From the NCBI RefSeq assembly GCF_030283145.1, contig NZ_JASNWE010000001.1:620001-684000 (forward strand): a stretch of DNA of 64,000 nucleotides, in the 5' to 3' direction. The position numbers and the translations under genes were made by a program. The notes under the pieces were generated by a model that was not told where the DNA came from, searched no databases, and saw nothing but the letters and a program-made list of their open reading frames with translations. The stretch comes from Actinomadura xylanilytica. GTDB taxonomy: Bacteria; Actinomycetota; Actinomycetes; Streptosporangiales; Streptosporangiaceae. Numbering within the stretch: position 1 is the first letter of the stretch; each line of letters starts with the position of its first letter. Of the stretch, positions 31,984 to 40,841 are shown piece by piece.

Positions 31984-32769
31984 TCAGCTGGGACGGCGGA
32001 CGTGCACCGGCACGTCCGTCCGCACCAGCCCGGGAAAGTACTCCGCGACGTGCATCGGCATCCGCACGCACCCGTGCGAGGCCGGGTACCTCGGCACGTC
32101 CAGCGCGCCGTGGAAGGCGATGCCGCCGTTGAAGTAGACCGGGTTGTAGAGCCGTCCGAGCGGCGAGACCTCCCAGCCGGACGCCCGCCGCCCGGTGCGG
32201 AAGTCGCCGGTGCCCGTGCTCGCGTACCGGCACCGGGCGACCGTCGCGCCGCGGTCCTTGGCGCAGTAGTGCTCCCCCGAGCCGGACGACACGTGCGTGA
32301 TCAGCGCGGGCCTCCCGCCCTTGTAGACCACCAGGAACTGGCGGCGCAGGTCGACGTCCACCCGGTCGGCCTCGCGCCGCTTCGCCACCGGCCGCGGACT
32401 CCTGGGCGCGTCCAGGGCCGCCCAGAACGCCTTGTCGGTCCTGCCGGTCATCTTGGTCCGGTTGACCGCCTGGAACGCCCACACCGCGAGCTGAGTGGAC
32501 GTCCCGAACGTGCCGTCGGCCTTGCCCGGGTCGTAGTGCAGGGCCTTCAGCCTGCGCTGGAGGTCCTTGACGTCCCGGCCCTTCGACCCGGGCTTGAGCC
32601 TGCGCCGCGCCGGCGGCGGCGCCGGGGCCCGCGCCGAGGAGCGCGCGCCCGGCGACGACGGCGCCGGCCCGCCCGCCCCGGCCCCCTCCGCCGGCATCCC
32701 CCGGTCGCAGCCCGCCGCCAGCACGGCGGGGATCACCAGCAGCGCGCCCGTCCACACCCGTACGCTCAT
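31984..32769 (-). CDS. L,D-transpeptidase lipoprotein with peptidoglycan-binding domain
   Basis: A 261-residue envelope protein. The N-terminus is a lipoprotein signal (hydrophobic run ending VLAAGC, lipobox Cys near residue 21) followed by a Pro/Ala/Ser-rich linker. A PG_binding_1 domain (LKPGSKGRDVKDLQRRLKAL) spans about 58-115. The YkuD catalytic domain ends with the signature HGALDVPRYPASHGCVRM, containing the nucleophile Cys and its His. It forms 3-3 peptidoglycan cross-links. The ATG at 32769 has GAGGGAG closely upstream. It is divergent from the ybaK-like gene. Confidence 0.92.
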   Translation of the reverse strand: MSVRVWTGALLVIPAVLAAGCDRGMPAEGAGAGGPAPSSPGARSSARAPAPPPARRRLKPGSKGRDVKDLQRRLKALHYDPGKADGTFGTSTQLAVWAFQAVNRTKMTGRTDKAFWAALDAPRSPRPVAKRREADRVDVDLRRQFLVVYKGGRPALITHVSSGSGEHYCAKDRGATVARCRYASTGTGDFRTGRRASGWEVSPLGRLYNPVYFNGGIAFHGALDVPRYPASHGCVRMPMHVAEYFPGLVRTDVPVHVRRPS

Positions 32770-32838
32770 CGATCTCCCTCGCGTCCGCCCCGAAGCTCCG
32801 CGTCCATCCGAGTTCCGAACACCATAAAGTTGCTTCCC

Positions 32839-33306
32839 ATGCATGCCAATGTCGAACGTGTGACGAAGGTGCTGAGGGACGCCGGCGCCGCCGTGGAGAT
32901 CGTGGAGCTGCCCGAGCCCGCCCCCACCGCGCAGGCCGCGGCGGAGCAGGTCGGCTGCGAGGTCGGCGCGATCGCCAACAGCCTGGTCTTCGATGCCGAC
33001 GGCGCGCCGCTGCTGGTGCTGACCAGCGGGGCGCACCGGGTCGACACCGCCAGGGTCGCCGCCCTGGTCGGCGCCGCGAAGGTCAAGCGGGCCACCCCGG
33101 ACTTCGTCCGCGCGGCGACCGGCCAGACGATCGGCGGCGTCGCCCCCGTGGGGCACCCCGCGCCGATCCGTACGCTCGTGGACGTCTGGCTCGACCGTTA
33201 CGACGAGGTCTGGGCGGCGGGCGGCATCGTGCACACCGTCTTCCCGACCTCGTACAAGGAACTGCTGCGCGTCACCGGCGGCACGCCCGCCGAAGTGGGG
33301 GACTGA
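32839..33306 (+). CDS. YbaK/EbsC-type aminoacyl-tRNA deacylase
   Basis: A 155-residue protein of the YbaK/ProX-like editing family that hydrolyses mischarged tRNA (for YbaK, Cys-tRNA(Pro)). Typical segments are TAQAAAEQVGCEVGAIANSLVF (about 30-51) and QTIGGVAPVGHP near 95, with the catalytic Lys probably in KVKRATPDF. The start is the ATG at 32839. It is followed at once by the ArsC-like gene with a one-base overlap (TGATG), so the two are coupled. Confidence 0.88.
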   Translation: MHANVERVTKVLRDAGAAVEIVELPEPAPTAQAAAEQVGCEVGAIANSLVFDADGAPLLVLTSGAHRVDTARVAALVGAAKVKRATPDFVRAATGQTIGGVAPVGHPAPIRTLVDVWLDRYDEVWAAGGIVHTVFPTSYKELLRVTGGTPAEVGD

Positions 33307-33659
33307 TGGAGATCTGGCACAACCCGCGCTGCTCGAAGAGCCGCGCCGCCAAGTCCGCGCTGGACGAGGCGGGCGTCGCCTACACCGAGCGCCGCTACCT
33401 GGACGACCCGCCCTCGGCCGAGGAGCTCGACGCGGTGCTCGTCGGGATCGGCGCCGAGCCGTGGGAGGTGGCCCGACTGAACGAGCCCGTCGCCAAGGAG
33501 CTCGGCCTCAAGGACCTCGAACACGACCGCGCCCGCTGGATCGCGCTGATGGCCGCCCACCCGGTGCTGATCCAGCGGCCGATCGTGGTGACCGGCGACG
33601 GGCACGCCGTGGTCGCCCGCGATGCCGAATCGGTACGGCGCGCTCTCGACAGCGAGTGA
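33306..33659 (+). CDS. ArsC/Spx-family thioredoxin-fold protein
   Basis: A 117-residue protein. The N-terminal IWHNPRCSKSRAAKSALDEAGV has the single active-site Cys (C9) and the HNPRCSKSR pattern of glutathione/glutaredoxin-type arsenate reductases; RPIVVTGDGHAVVARD near the C-terminus supplies the Arg typical of the family. No arsB/acr3 or arsR genes are nearby, so an arsenate role is unproven and a redox regulatory role is possible. It is coupled to the upstream deacylase gene. Confidence 0.85.
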   Translation: MEIWHNPRCSKSRAAKSALDEAGVAYTERRYLDDPPSAEELDAVLVGIGAEPWEVARLNEPVAKELGLKDLEHDRARWIALMAAHPVLIQRPIVVTGDGHAVVARDAESVRRALDSE

Positions 33660-33740
33660 TGCGAGTGTGATGGTGGGGAGTCGAGCCACGGCTCTCGGTG
33701 CGGCGTGCGAGACAGGCGTACGAGACCCAACGGAGGGGCG

Positions 33741-34757
33741 ATGACCGCGCAGATGCGCACGGGCCCGGCCGCGCGCGATCCCTCGTTCCGGGGGATCGAC
33801 CCGCCCGCGCTCAACCAGGTGATCAGGCAGCTCCAGGACGCCGAGTCCGCGATCCGGGGCTGGCTGAACGGGCACCGTCCCCCGCCCGGCGTGTCCGCCG
33901 CCGGCTACCGGCAGGCCGACGAGGTCGCCCGGTGGGCGGCCGACCAGCTCGGCATGCTGACCCGCCGCTACAACTTCGCCGTCACGCACCCCGACAAGGG
34001 CGACGGCGTCCAGGCGCCCACGCCCCCGTCCCCGGCTCCCGGCCCGGGACCGTCCGGCGGCGGCGAAACCGGCGGCGGCCCCGGGGTGGGCGGCTCGCCC
34101 GAGTCCGGGTCCGGTTCGGGCGGCGGGTCCGGTGGGTCCGGCGGCCCCGGTTCGGGCGGCGGGACGTTCACGCCGGTCACCCCGCCGAAGACCGGGCCGT
34201 CCCCCCGGCAGCCCACGCCGAACGGCGCGGGCGACCTCGGCGCCTTCCCCGACCGGCGGGCCGCGGCCAAGGCCGCCAAGGCCGACGCGCTCGCCGTCGC
34301 CGCCGCGGCCGGGGGCGGGGGGCGGGTCCCCGGCTCGGTCTGGACGCACCTGAAGGCCAACGCCGGCGATCCCGACTACACCGAGAAGCTCTATGAGGGC
34401 CTCGGCCCGGCCGCCACCGCCGGGCTGCTGCGGTCGGCCGAAGGCGACCGGGCCCGGCTCGCGGTGATCGAGGAGTCGCTCGGCACCGCCAGCCACCACC
34501 TGACCATGGACACCAGATGGCTGCGCGCGTTCCTCGCCGAGGCCGGGCGGGCCGGGGTCCGCCCGGTGGCCGTGCAGGTCCTCACCGGCGCCGACATGAG
34601 CCGGCGCACCCGCGAGGCGCTCGGCGGGCTCGACCTCGGCTCGGCGTCCCCGCACGCCGCCGAGGCCGGTACCGGGGCCGGGGACCGGCCGCACCAGGTG
34701 CCCCTGCTCAAGGACGATCCCCAGTCGCGGCCGGCCGCGTCCGCGCCCACCGGATGA
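33741..34757 (+). CDS. WXG/ESX-like helical protein with Gly/Pro-rich linker
   Basis: A 338-residue protein that I do not assign to a named family. Residues 20-85 form an amphipathic helical hairpin (LNQVIRQLQDAESAIRGWLNG, then a second helix ending QLGMLTRRYNFAV) reminiscent of WXG100-like modules. Residues about 93-165 are Gly/Ser/Pro low-complexity linker. From about 170 a second helical region begins (AAAKAAKADALAVAAAAG; LGPAATAGLLRS; LGTASHHLTMDTRWLRAFLAEAG). No signal peptide or membrane segment. GGAGGGG stands just before the ATG at 33741. The partner gene starts 9 bases after its stop. Type VII-like export is only a suggestion. Confidence 0.75.
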   Translation: MTAQMRTGPAARDPSFRGIDPPALNQVIRQLQDAESAIRGWLNGHRPPPGVSAAGYRQADEVARWAADQLGMLTRRYNFAVTHPDKGDGVQAPTPPSPAPGPGPSGGGETGGGPGVGGSPESGSGSGGGSGGSGGPGSGGGTFTPVTPPKTGPSPRQPTPNGAGDLGAFPDRRAAAKAAKADALAVAAAAGGGGRVPGSVWTHLKANAGDPDYTEKLYEGLGPAATAGLLRSAEGDRARLAVIEESLGTASHHLTMDTRWLRAFLAEAGRAGVRPVAVQVLTGADMSRRTREALGGLDLGSASPHAAEAGTGAGDRPHQVPLLKDDPQSRPAASAPTG

Positions 34758-34766
34758 GAGGTCGCG

Positions 34767-35099
34767 ATGGCCGCTCCACCTCCCCCCGGCGCCCTGCCGC
34801 CGCCGCTCGACTCCGCCGCGGCGGCCGAGCTGTCGCCGACCGAGCGCCCCAACCCCGACTACCGGCAGCTCTACCAGGCGTACGTCGACGCCTACGGCAG
34901 CATCGACAAGCTGCGGCGGGCGCTCGACCCGTCCGTCCGGACCCTCGGCGGGACCGACGCGTGGCTCGGCCCGGAGGCGCGGGATTGGGGCGGGCAGCTC
35001 GACACCAGCCGCGGCGCGCTCCAGAAGGCCGCAGACCGGATCCTGTGGGACATCTACGACCGCCTCAGCGCGACCCGCCGGAGCGTCTCCCGGGTTTGA
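34767..35099 (+). CDS. Small WXG100-like partner protein
   Basis: A 110-residue protein with a Pro-rich start (about 1-30), then helical segments PDYRQLYQAYVDAYGSIDKLRRAL and, after DAWLGPEARDWGGQL, a long C-terminal helix SRGALQKAADRILWDIYDRLSATRRSV. The W-x-G-x-x-A-x-x-W loop between two helices resembles WXG100 (EsxA-like) proteins. AGGTC-rich sequence lies just upstream of the ATG; only 9 bases separate it from the preceding gene. No EccC-type ATPase is present in the window. Confidence 0.7.
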   Translation: MAAPPPPGALPPPLDSAAAAELSPTERPNPDYRQLYQAYVDAYGSIDKLRRALDPSVRTLGGTDAWLGPEARDWGGQLDTSRGALQKAADRILWDIYDRLSATRRSVSRV

Positions 35100-35172
35100 G
35101 GGGTCCGATCGGCCGGACGGGCCGCGCGGGGCGGCCCGCGGGGCGGTCCCGGAACGGTCTAGTCTCTGGCGG

Positions 35173-35769
35173 GTGAGGGAGCCGAAGCTGCGCGAGGTCG
35201 ACGAACGCGCCTTCCTGCGCCGTCTCACCCCGATCCTCGGGGTGTACGAGGCGGCGATGCGGCCGCCGCCGGAGCAGTTGCCGGGCCGGCACACGATCAT
35301 GGAGCGGCACACCGCGTACCCGCGGTTCCGGGCCTGGGTGGCCGAGCGCCCGCGCCCGCTGCCGGGGCTGGGCGGCACCGTCCGGGGCTTCGCGTACGGG
35401 TTCCACGGGACGAGCGGGCAGTGGTGGCACGACGTGGTGCGCGGCGCGCTGGCGGACCTGGGGGGCGAGGAGCACGCCGCGGCCTGGCTGGACGACCCGT
35501 TCGAGGTCGCCGAGCTGCACGTGCACCCGGACGCGCAGGGCCAGGGGCTCGGCCGCGGCCTCCTCGGCGCGCTGTGCGCGGGCCGGACCGAGCGGACCGT
35601 GGTGCTGTCGACGCTCGACCTGCGGCCCGACTCCCCCGCCCGCCGGCTCTACCGGTCGGTCGGCATGGTCGACCTGATCACCGGCTTCGCCTTCCCCGGC
35701 GGCGGGCCGCGCTACGCGATCATGGGCGGGGCGCTGCCGCTCACCGCGGCCCCGGCGAGCAGCCCGTAG
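35173..35769 (+). CDS. GNAT-family N-acetyltransferase
   Basis: A 198-residue acetyltransferase. The acetyl-CoA site is visible as [25 protein letters not shown] (about 115-140, with the Q/RxxGxG/A motif as QGQGLG). The C-terminal strand-helix ([19 protein letters not shown]) is typical of GNATs. Substrate unknown. GTG start at 35173. Its last 58 bases overlap the 3' end of the convergent metF, so the reading frames share DNA on opposite strands. Confidence 0.87.
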   Translation: MREPKLREVDERAFLRRLTPILGVYEAAMRPPPEQLPGRHTIMERHTAYPRFRAWVAERPRPLPGLGGTVRGFAYGFHGTSGQWWHDVVRGALADLGGEEHAAAWLDDPFEVAELHVHPDAQGQGLGRGLLGALCAGRTERTVVLSTLDLRPDSPARRLYRSVGMVDLITGFAFPGGGPRYAIMGGALPLTAAPASSP

Positions 35770-36641
35770 ACCTCGCGGGTCGCGGTCGACTTGTTGAAGG
35801 TGATGAAGTGGATGCCGGGCGCGTCCTGGTCGAGCAGCTCCCGGCAGACCTCGGCGGCATGCTCGACGCCGAGCCGGCGGACCGCCTCCGGGTCGTCGGC
35901 GACGGCCTCGAAGCGGGCCCGCACCTCGGCCGGGAACGGCGCGCCGGACAGCTGCTCGGACCGCTCGATGATGCTCATCTGGGTGACCGGCATGATGCCC
36001 GGGATGATCGGCACGTCGCAGCCGGCCGCGGCGACCCGGTCGCGCAGCCGGAAGTAGTCCTCGGCGCGGAAGAACATCTGGGTGATCGCGTAGTCGGCGC
36101 CGGCCCGGCACTTGTCCACGAAGTGGCGGGTGTCGCTCTCGATGTCGGCCGAGCGCGGGTGCTTGTAGGGGAAGGCCGCCACGCCGACGCAGAAGTCGCC
36201 GTGCGAGCGGATCATCCGGACCAGGTCGGCGGCGTACTCGACCCCGTCGGGGTGCTTGGTCCACTCCCCCATCGGGTCGCCGGGCGGGTCGCCGCGCACC
36301 GCGAGGATGTTGCGGACGCCCACCGAGGCGAACCGGCCGATCAGGTGCCGCAGCTCGGCCTGGGAGTGCTCGACCGCGGTGAAGTGCGCGACCGGGGTGA
36401 GCGTGGTGTCGGTCGCGATCCGCTCGACGAGGTCGACGGTCTTGTCGCGGGTGCCGCCGCCGGCGCCGTAGGTCACCGACACGAACGTCGGCTGGAGCGA
36501 CTCCAGCTCGCGGATGGCCCGCCAGAGGTTGCGGACGCCCTTCTCGGTCTTGGGCGGGAAGAACTCGAAGGAGAAGGACCTGCCCCCGGACGCGAGAAGC
36601 TCACGGATGGTGGGGGCTCGTTCGGGGCGCAGGCGTCGCAT
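35712..36641 (-). CDS. metF: 5,10-Methylenetetrahydrofolate reductase
   Basis: A 309-residue FAD barrel enzyme making 5-methyl-THF for methionine synthesis. [18 protein letters not shown] (about 22-40) holds the catalytic Glu, [15 protein letters not shown] and [11 protein letters not shown] (Asp near 118) are conserved, and the barrel ends at [14 protein letters not shown]. Length is normal. Start at the ATG 36641 ([10 protein letters not shown]). It is divergent from the polyprenyl synthase gene across a 150-base AT-richer gap. No riboswitch is evident. Confidence 0.95.
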   Translation of the reverse strand: MRRLRPERAPTIRELLASGGRSFSFEFFPPKTEKGVRNLWRAIRELESLQPTFVSVTYGAGGGTRDKTVDLVERIATDTTLTPVAHFTAVEHSQAELRHLIGRFASVGVRNILAVRGDPPGDPMGEWTKHPDGVEYAADLVRMIRSHGDFCVGVAAFPYKHPRSADIESDTRHFVDKCRAGADYAITQMFFRAEDYFRLRDRVAAAGCDVPIIPGIMPVTQMSIIERSEQLSGAPFPAEVRARFEAVADDPEAVRRLGVEHAAEVCRELLDQDAPGIHFITFNKSTATREVYGLLAGAAVSGSAPPMIA

Positions 36642-36793
36642 CCTCCAAGACTACAGAAGCCCCCTGGCCTGCGGTTCATCCGATCACGGACGCAACCATC
36701 CCAAACCACCCGCGCCGATTTGTCTGCAAATCTCCCGATAATCCGGAACCTTCTGGGGCATTTTCGCTCCCACCGCACGGATACGATCACGGC

Positions 36794-37846
36794 ATGTCGA
36801 CGAGCCGTGTCCGCAAGGAGATCAACGAAGCCCTGCTGGCCTTCGTCGACCGGCAGCGCCCCGGGCTGCTGGCCATCAGCCCGGACCTGAGTCCGCTGGT
36901 CACGGCTCTCGACGAGCTGCTGAGCGGGGGCAAGCGGCTGCGCCCGCTGTTCTGCTACTGGGGATGGCGCGGCGCCGGAGGCGGCGCCGACCCCGGCATC
37001 GCGACCGCGGCGGCGTCCCTGGAGCTGCTCCAGGCGAGCGCCCTGATCCACGACGACGTGATGGACTCCAGCGACACCCGCCGCGGCCGGCCGTCCGTGC
37101 ACCGCAGGTTCGAGGCCATGCACCGGGAGAACGACTGGCCCGGCGCCGCCGGCCGGTTCGGCGAGGGCACCGCGATCCTGCTCGGCGACCTGTGCCTGGC
37201 GTGGTCCGGCGAGATGTTCGAGTCGAGCGGCCTGGACGCCGACCGGCTCGGCGCCGCCCGCACGGTGTACGAGCTGATGCGCACCGAGGTGATGTGCGGC
37301 CAGTACCTCGACATGCTGGAGGGCACCCGCGGCCCCGGCAGCGTCGAGACGGCCCTGCGCGTGGTGGAGTACAAGAGCGCCAAGTACACCATCGAGCGGC
37401 CCCTGCACCTCGGCGCCGCGCTCGCCGGGGCCACCCCGGAGGTCCCGGTCGCGCTGAGCGGATACGGGCTGCCGCTCGGCATCGCCTTCCAGCTCCGCGA
37501 CGACGTCCTCGGCGTGTTCGGCGATCCCGCCGAGACCGGCAAGCCCGCCGGGGACGACCTGCGCGAGGGCAAGCGGACGGTGCTGGTCGCGCTGACCGCC
37601 GAGCGCGCGGACCGGGTGCAGGCGGCGGCGCTGGAGCGGCGGCTCGGCGACCCCCGGCTGGACCGCGCCGGCGTCGACGCGCTCCGCCAGATCATCGAGG
37701 AGACCGGCGGACTGGCGGCCTGCGAGGCCATGATCGAGCGCTACACGGCCGAAGCCGCGGCGGCCCTGGAGTCCGCGCCGATCGCCCCGGACGCCCGCGC
37801 GGCGCTGGCCGACCTCGCGGTCGCCGCCACCGCCCGTCTCTCCTGA
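36794..37846 (+). CDS. Polyprenyl (geranylgeranyl-type) diphosphate synthase
   Basis: A 350-residue trans-prenyltransferase elongating isopentenyl diphosphate chains. GGKRLRPLFCYW precedes the first aspartate motif HDDVMDSSDTRRGRPSVH (DDxxD form, about 92-109); the second is LRDDVLGVFGDPAETGKPAGDDLREGKRT (about 235-263). Chain length cannot be set by eye, but the class resembles actinobacterial IdsA/GGPP synthases that feed carotenoid, menaquinone or decaprenyl pathways. No partner terpene gene is adjacent. Start ATG 36794. Confidence 0.92.
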   Translation: MSTSRVRKEINEALLAFVDRQRPGLLAISPDLSPLVTALDELLSGGKRLRPLFCYWGWRGAGGGADPGIATAAASLELLQASALIHDDVMDSSDTRRGRPSVHRRFEAMHRENDWPGAAGRFGEGTAILLGDLCLAWSGEMFESSGLDADRLGAARTVYELMRTEVMCGQYLDMLEGTRGPGSVETALRVVEYKSAKYTIERPLHLGAALAGATPEVPVALSGYGLPLGIAFQLRDDVLGVFGDPAETGKPAGDDLREGKRTVLVALTAERADRVQAAALERRLGDPRLDRAGVDALRQIIEETGGLAACEAMIERYTAEAAAALESAPIAPDARAALADLAVAATARLS

Positions 37847-37852
37847 CACCGG

Positions 37853-37885
37853 ACCCCGCCTGCGGGTTCACCGGTGTGACACAAG
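37853..37885. terminator. Imperfect hairpin after the polyprenyl synthase gene
   Basis: ACACCGG near 37853 pairs with CCGGTGT near 37885, with an internal CCCGC/GCGGG stem broken by mismatches. It follows the stop by a few bases and may terminate transcription; no T tract. Confidence 0.4.
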
Positions 37886-37954
37886 TGGCACGATGTGGCC
37901 AAATGCCCCACCCGGGGTAGAACTGTCCCACCATTTGGTGGCAGAAATGTCGCC

Positions 37955-38518
37955 ATGCCCGCCGAGAACACCGCGACGCCCGGCGACCACGCCGCGCGCA
38001 CGCCGCGCGTCCCCCCGCTTCCCGAGGCCGAGTGGGACGACACGCTGAGGGCGGTGGTCGCCTCCACCGGGCCGCTCAACCTCTTCACCACCCTCGGCCG
38101 CCACCCCGACCTGTTCCGGTCCTGGATCGGCTTCGGGTCGACGCTGCTGATGAGGGGCACGCTGAGCGGGCGGGCCCGCGAGCTGGCGATCCTGCGCACC
38201 GCGCACCACCGGTCCTGCGACTACGAGTGGAGCCACCACCACGGGCTCGGGCTGGCCGCGGGCCTCACCGAGGCCGAGATCGCCGCGCTGCGGACCGGCC
38301 TGGACGGGCACCCCTGGGACGCGGTGGACCGCGCGGTCCTGGCCGCCGCCGACGAGCTGCACACGCGCGGCACCCTCGGCGACGCCGCCTGGGCGGACCT
38401 GGCCGGGCACTTCGGCGAGCGGGAGCTGATCGAGCTGGTGATGCTGATCGGCCACTACCACATGGTCGCCTTCACGCTGAACGCCCTGCGCGTGCAGCCC
38501 GAAGCGGAGGAGGGCTGA
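37955..38518 (+). CDS. Carboxymuconolactone decarboxylase (AhpD-like) family protein
   Basis: A 187-residue all-helical protein. The family core is LSGRARELAILRTAHHRSCDYEWSHHHGLGLAAGLTEAEIAALR (about 69-112), with one Cys and the EWxHH pattern in place of the CxxC of true AhpD, so a peroxidase role is less likely than a decarboxylase-like or unknown one. The ATG at 37955 (MPAENTATPG) is chosen over an upstream in-frame start because the extra residues are unlike the family. Its stop overlaps the GH3 start by one base. Confidence 0.88.
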   Translation: MPAENTATPGDHAARTPRVPPLPEAEWDDTLRAVVASTGPLNLFTTLGRHPDLFRSWIGFGSTLLMRGTLSGRARELAILRTAHHRSCDYEWSHHHGLGLAAGLTEAEIAALRTGLDGHPWDAVDRAVLAAADELHTRGTLGDAAWADLAGHFGERELIELVMLIGHYHMVAFTLNALRVQPEAEEG

Positions 38519-40755
38519 TGGCCCGCGCCGGACGCCGGGCATCGGCGATGCGGAACCTGACGGCCGCCGCGGTGCTGGCCGTCCTGCCGCTGACCGCCCT
38601 GGCGACGCCCACGGGGGCCGCGCCCGTCCAGGACACGTCCGCGCGGGGCCTCACGGCCGTCCAGGCCCTCACGGGCGGCCGGGCCCCCTCCCCCGAGCGC
38701 TGCGGCGAGCCCGCGCAGCGACCGTGGTGCAGGACCGCGCTGAGCCCCGACCAGCGGACGGCGCTGCTCATGGCCGCGCTGACCGACGACGAGAAGATCT
38801 CGCTCCTGGCCGCCGACGACCCGCTGGGCGGCCCGCTCGGCGGCTTCTTCGAGACCGCCCACGCCGACACCGGCAACGGGATCCCGCGCCTCGGCGTCCC
38901 GCCGCTCTTCATGGCCGACGGCCCCGCCGGCGTCCGCCAGGGCAAGGCCACCGCGCTGCCCGCACCGATCGCGCTGGCCGCCGGGTTCGACGACGACGCC
39001 GCGCGCCGCTACGGCGGGACGGTCGGCTGGGAGGCCAGGCACCGCGGCAACGACGTGGTCTTCGGCCCGACCGTGGACGTGCTGCGCACCCCGCGCGCCG
39101 GCCGGACGTTCGAGGGCTTCGGCGAGGACCCCTACCTGTCGGCGGGCCTCGGCGCGTCCTGGATCGGCGGCGCGCAGGCGCAGGGCGTGATGGCCTCGGT
39201 GAAGCACCTGGCCGTCTACACCCAGGAGACCGACCGGATGGCGCTCGACATGCGGGTCGACGAGCGCACCCTCCGCGAGATCTACCTCCCGCCGTTCGAG
39301 GCCGCCGTCAAGAGCGGCAGAGCGGCCACCGTGATGTGCGGGTTCGGCAGGCTGAACGGGCGCTGGGCCTGCCAGGACGGCACCGTCCTGGACCGGATCC
39401 TGCGCCGGGAGTGGGGCTTCACCGGCTTCGTCCCGTCCGACCACACGGCCGCGCAGGACCCCGCCGAGGCGGCCAACGGCGGGCTCGACATGGAGCTGCC
39501 GATCGGGATGAAGTACAACGCGTTCCTGCTCAAGCTGGCGGTCGCGCAGAAGAAGGTGACGCGCGCGACGATCGAGGGGCACGTCCGCAACGTGCTGCGG
39601 ACGATGTTCGCGTTCGGGGTGTTCGACCGTCCCGAGTACCCGAACGACCTCACCCGGATCGACCGCACCGCGAGCGAGACCGCCGCCCGGGAGCTCGCCG
39701 AGGGCGGCATCACGCTGCTGAAGAACGACGGCGGCGCGCTGCCGCTGAAGGCGCCGAAGTCGATCGCGCTGATCGGCCGGGCCGCGCAGGCGAACCCGAC
39801 CGGGACGGGGTCGGCCAAGGTCGAGCCGTTCAGCGCGGTCACGCCCCGCGACGGCATCACCCGCCGGGCCGGGGCCGGGACGACGATCACCCACACCGAC
39901 GGCGGCGACCGGGGCGCGGCGGTCGCGGCGGCCCGCAAGGCCGAGGTCGCGATCGTCTTCGCCACCGACGCCCAGGGCGAGTTCTTCGACAAGTCGTGCC
40001 TGACACTCCAGTGCGGCGACCCGCTCCGCGGCGACCAGGACGCGCTGATCTCCGAGGTCGCCGGCGCCAACCCCGACACGATCGTGGTGCTGGAGACGGG
40101 CGGGCCGGTGCTGACCCCGTGGGCCGGGCGCGTCCGCGCGATCGTCGAGGCGTGGTACCCGGGCCAGCAGGCCGGGAACGCCCTCGCCCGCGTGCTGTAC
40201 GGGGACGTGGACCCGGGCGGCAGGCTCCCGGTGACCTTCCCCGCCGCCGAGAACGACGCGCCCGCCGCCGGGAACCCGGCGCAGTACCCGGGCGTCGGCA
40301 AGACGGTGACGTTCTCCGAGGGCCCGCTGGTCGGCTACCGGCACTACGACGCCAAGGGCATCGCGCCGCGCTTCCCGTTCGGGCACGGGCTGTCCTACAC
40401 GCGGTTCGGATACAGCAACCTGTCCGTACGGTCCGGAAGCGTGGAGGTCACGGTCACCAACACCGGCGCGCGGACGGGCGTCGCGGTCCCGCAGCTCTAC
40501 CTCGGGCTGCCGTCACCGGGAGCCGGTGTGCCGCAGCCGCCCAAACAGCTCAAGGGACACGCCAAGGTCACCCTGGCACCAGGGCGGAGCAGCCGGATCA
40601 CCTTCCCGCTGACGGCGCGCTCCCTGGCCTACTGGGACACCGGCGCGGACGCCTGGAAGGTCGCCCCGGGCTGCTACAAGATCATGGTCGGCGGCTCCTC
40701 CCGCGAGATCGCGAAGACCGGCACCCTCTCGCGCGGGGGCGCCCCCTGCGGCTAA
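38518..40755 (+). CDS. Secreted glycoside hydrolase family 3 beta-glucosidase-like protein
   Basis: A 745-residue exported protein. The signal peptide is clear (RR-containing n-region, hydrophobic AAAVLAVLPLTALA, cut near ATPTGAA). The GH3 N-domain follows (GIPRLGVPPLFMADGPAGVRQG; SVKHLAVYTQE, matching KHF/KHL). The nucleophile segment is FTGFVPSDHTAAQDPAEAANGGLDMELP, with SDH rather than the usual SDW. Then come the GH3 C-domain (ITLLKNDGGALPLK) and a C-terminal fibronectin III-like domain (about 655-740). No binding-protein or ABC sugar genes are adjacent. It is coupled to the upstream CMD gene by TGATG, an odd pairing. Confidence 0.93.
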   Translation: MARAGRRASAMRNLTAAAVLAVLPLTALATPTGAAPVQDTSARGLTAVQALTGGRAPSPERCGEPAQRPWCRTALSPDQRTALLMAALTDDEKISLLAADDPLGGPLGGFFETAHADTGNGIPRLGVPPLFMADGPAGVRQGKATALPAPIALAAGFDDDAARRYGGTVGWEARHRGNDVVFGPTVDVLRTPRAGRTFEGFGEDPYLSAGLGASWIGGAQAQGVMASVKHLAVYTQETDRMALDMRVDERTLREIYLPPFEAAVKSGRAATVMCGFGRLNGRWACQDGTVLDRILRREWGFTGFVPSDHTAAQDPAEAANGGLDMELPIGMKYNAFLLKLAVAQKKVTRATIEGHVRNVLRTMFAFGVFDRPEYPNDLTRIDRTASETAARELAEGGITLLKNDGGALPLKAPKSIALIGRAAQANPTGTGSAKVEPFSAVTPRDGITRRAGAGTTITHTDGGDRGAAVAAARKAEVAIVFATDAQGEFFDKSCLTLQCGDPLRGDQDALISEVAGANPDTIVVLETGGPVLTPWAGRVRAIVEAWYPGQQAGNALARVLYGDVDPGGRLPVTFPAAENDAPAAGNPAQYPGVGKTVTFSEGPLVGYRHYDAKGIAPRFPFGHGLSYTRFGYSNLSVRSGSVEVTVTNTGARTGVAVPQLYLGLPSPGAGVPQPPKQLKGHAKVTLAPGRSSRITFPLTARSLAYWDTGADAWKVAPGCYKIMVGGSSREIAKTGTLSRGGAPCG

Positions 40756-40841
40756 GATCGGTGGTTCCGCTGCCGATCAGCGCTAGTACACGGTACAAAT
40801 GAGGCAATCTTCGTCCGTCCCCCGCCGAGTCGGAGCCCCCA

